Below are positions 62,806 to 64,000 of a stretch of DNA of 64,000 bases, piece by piece. The notes under the pieces are model-generated. The model was not told the origin of the DNA. It searched no databases and saw only the letters and a list, made by a program, of their open reading frames with translations. The translations under genes were made by a program, and so were the position numbers. The stretch's first letter is position 1, and each line of letters opens with the position of its first letter. The stretch spans positions 1 through 64,000 of the forward strand of contig CACHCH010000004.1 in NCBI GenBank assembly GCA_902578255.1, read 5' to 3'. Origin of the DNA: an uncultured Pelagibacteraceae bacterium. GTDB lineage: Bacteria > Pseudomonadota > Alphaproteobacteria > Pelagibacterales > Pelagibacteraceae.

Positions 62806-64000
62806 ATGTCAGAAAAATTTCAAGCAGTAGTAATTGGTGGTGGACCTGGTGGATATGTTTGTGCGATTAGACTTTCTCAATTAGGATTGAAAACAGCATG
62901 TATAGAATCTAGAGGTTCTTTAGGAGGCACCTGCTTAAATATTGGCTGTATACCATCAAAGAGTTTGTTAAATTTATCTGAGGAATTTCATAAAGTTAAG
63001 GGATTGGCTAACAAAGGAATAGAAGTAGGAGATGTTAAGCTAAACCTTAATAAAATGATGAAAAGTAAAGATAAAGCTGTAACTGTTCTAACAAAAGGGG
63101 TTGAATTTTTATTTAAGAAAAACAAAGTAACTTATTTCAAAGGTTATGGTAGTTTCAAAACTCAAAACGAAATTTCAATTAAAGATAATGAAAATAAAGA
63201 GACTATTATACAGTCTGAAAAAACTATAATAGCAACAGGATCTGTAGCTACTTCATTACCAGGAATTGAAATTGATGAGCAAAAAATAGTTTCTTCGACT
63301 GGTGCATTAAAGCTTGAAAAAGTTCCAAATAAAATGGTTGTTGTGGGCGGCGGTTATATTGGATTAGAAATGGGATCGGTTTGGTCAAGACTGGGTTCTG
63401 AAGTACAGGTGGTAGAGTTTTTAGATCACATCACACCAGGTATGGATAAAGAAATATCCTCAGAATTTATGAAAATTCTAAAGAAACAAGGCATTAAGTT
63501 TAATATGCAAAATAAAGTTGAAAAAATTAAAAAAAATAAATCTGGAGTAACAGTATCCACTGTAGATAAAGAAGGAAATAAAAATGATTTAGATTGTGAT
63601 GTAGTTTTAATTTCTGTTGGTAGGAAGGCAAATACTGAGGGCTTAAATTTAGAAACTGTTGGAGTTGAACTGGACGATAGAAAAAGAATTAAAACTGATA
63701 AATCATTTAAAACAAATTTAGAGAATATATATGCAATTGGTGATGTAATATCAGGACCCATGCTTGCTCATAAAGCTGAAGATGAAGGTATTGCTGTTGC
63801 TGAAAACATTGCAGGACAATCAGGGCATGTCAATTATGATACTATTCCAGGTGTTGTATATACCACACCAGAAGTTGCAGCGATTGGTAAAACAGAGGAA
63901 CAATTAAAAGATTCTAAAATAAAATATAAAGTTGGAAAATTTTCATTTATGGCTAATTCAAGAGCTAAAGCTATTGATGATGCAGAAGGATTTGTGAAAA
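62806..64000 (+). CDS. lpd: Dihydrolipoyl dehydrogenase (E3), 3' end beyond window
   Basis: ATG 62806 directly follows the sucB stop, and the frame stays open to the window edge (398 codons of an expected 465 or so). It was absent from the ORF track because it lacks a stop. It has the FAD loop IGGGPGGYVCAIRL, redox disulfide GGTCLNIGCIPSK, NAD loop VVGGGYIGLEMGSVW and AIGDVISGPMLAHKAEDEG. It regenerates lipoamide in 2-oxoglutarate (and possibly other) dehydrogenase complexes. Confidence 0.96.
   Translation, partial: MSEKFQAVVIGGGPGGYVCAIRLSQLGLKTACIESRGSLGGTCLNIGCIPSKSLLNLSEEFHKVKGLANKGIEVGDVKLNLNKMMKSKDKAVTVLTKGVEFLFKKNKVTYFKGYGSFKTQNEISIKDNENKETIIQSEKTIIATGSVATSLPGIEIDEQKIVSSTGALKLEKVPNKMVVVGGGYIGLEMGSVWSRLGSEVQVVEFLDHITPGMDKEISSEFMKILKKQGIKFNMQNKVEKIKKNKSGVTVSTVDKEGNKNDLDCDVVLISVGRKANTEGLNLETVGVELDDRKRIKTDKSFKTNLENIYAIGDVISGPMLAHKAEDEGIAVAENIAGQSGHVNYDTIPGVVYTTPEVAAIGKTEEQLKDSKIKYKVGKFSFMANSRAKAIDDAEGFVK

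Noticed and set aside
1-64000. tRNA, rRNA, CRISPR arrays, insertion sequences, prophage or integrase genes
   Set aside because: No tRNA-like GTTCRA arms with acceptor stems, no rRNA segments, no spaced repeats and no transposase or integrase frames were seen.

Overview
The window looks like a streamlined, AT-rich marine alphaproteobacterium of the SAR11 clade (Pelagibacterales, 'Candidatus Pelagibacter'-like). The reasons are the very low GC content, nearly gapless packing with 1-14 nt gene overlaps, the absence of any mobile element, and gene content typical of that group: a DmdA-type DMSP demethylase operon, TRAP and ABC uptake of small organics, and a continuous sdh-mdh-sucCDAB-lpd block. 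No gap between genes exceeds 300 bases. The longest are about 180 nt (hspQ-ccmC), 163 nt (upstream of the TRAP binding protein) and 158 nt (dapF-ffh), and each is described below. I see no rRNA, tRNA, CRISPR array, insertion sequence or prophage.

Layout. 1-3.2 kb (+): tail of an unknown gene, an FG-GAP/ASPIC-UnbV secreted protein, a Cys-rich secreted protein, a class I glutamine amidotransferase and a small membrane protein. 3.2-7.9 kb (-): a photolyase-like FAD protein, PsiE, a small membrane protein, argG, an IalB-family protein and an aldo/keto reductase. 8-10.1 kb: BI-1/YccA protein (+), DUF2794 and YciB (-), HspQ (+). 10.3-14.4 kb (+): cytochrome c maturation ccmCDEFGH. 14.4-20.9 kb (+): a PagL-like outer-membrane protein, two tandem FMN 2-hydroxyacid oxidases, an aminotransferase, an FAD D-lactate dehydrogenase-like enzyme and a D-2-hydroxyacid dehydrogenase. 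Together these look like a 2-hydroxyacid/2-oxoacid module. 21-27.5 kb (+): a zinc-type alcohol dehydrogenase and a five-gene polyol/sugar-type ABC importer with two unequal ATPases. 27.5-33.8 kb: a gamma-glutamyltransferase-family protein (-), then a TRAP transporter, an amidase and a 58-residue membrane protein too short for the ORF track. 34-36.3 kb (+): a DMT permease, an anchored alpha/beta hydrolase and a secreted protein.

36.3-44.4 kb: ftsY and dapF (-) stand divergent from ffh-rpsP-trmD-rplS-leuC-leuD-leuB (+). The spacer between dapF and ffh holds a compact multi-hairpin sequence that looks like a structured 5' leader RNA. Both ribosomal proteins, bS16 and bL19, carry long Lys/Glu/Ala/Pro tails. 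44.4-49.7 kb (+): dmdC-dmdB-alpha/beta hydrolase-dmdA for demethylation of DMSP and conversion of methylmercaptopropionate. 49.7-64 kb (+): asd, sdhCDAB, a methylmalonate-semialdehyde dehydrogenase-type ALDH, mdh, sucCD, sucA, sucB and lpd (cut by the window edge).

The genes fit one lifestyle: high-affinity import of small dissolved organics (polyols, organic acids, DMSP) and their oxidation to 2-oxoacids and CoA esters. Electrons enter at flavoproteins and succinate dehydrogenase, with c-type cytochromes made by the Ccm system. The most noteworthy observations are the structured element before ffh, the complementary degeneracy of the two ABC ATPases, the rearranged photolyase-like protein, the hydrolase inside the dmd operon, the tandem hydroxyacid oxidases with reciprocal changes at FMN-phosphate contacts, and the hairpins placed directly after each solute-binding-protein gene.
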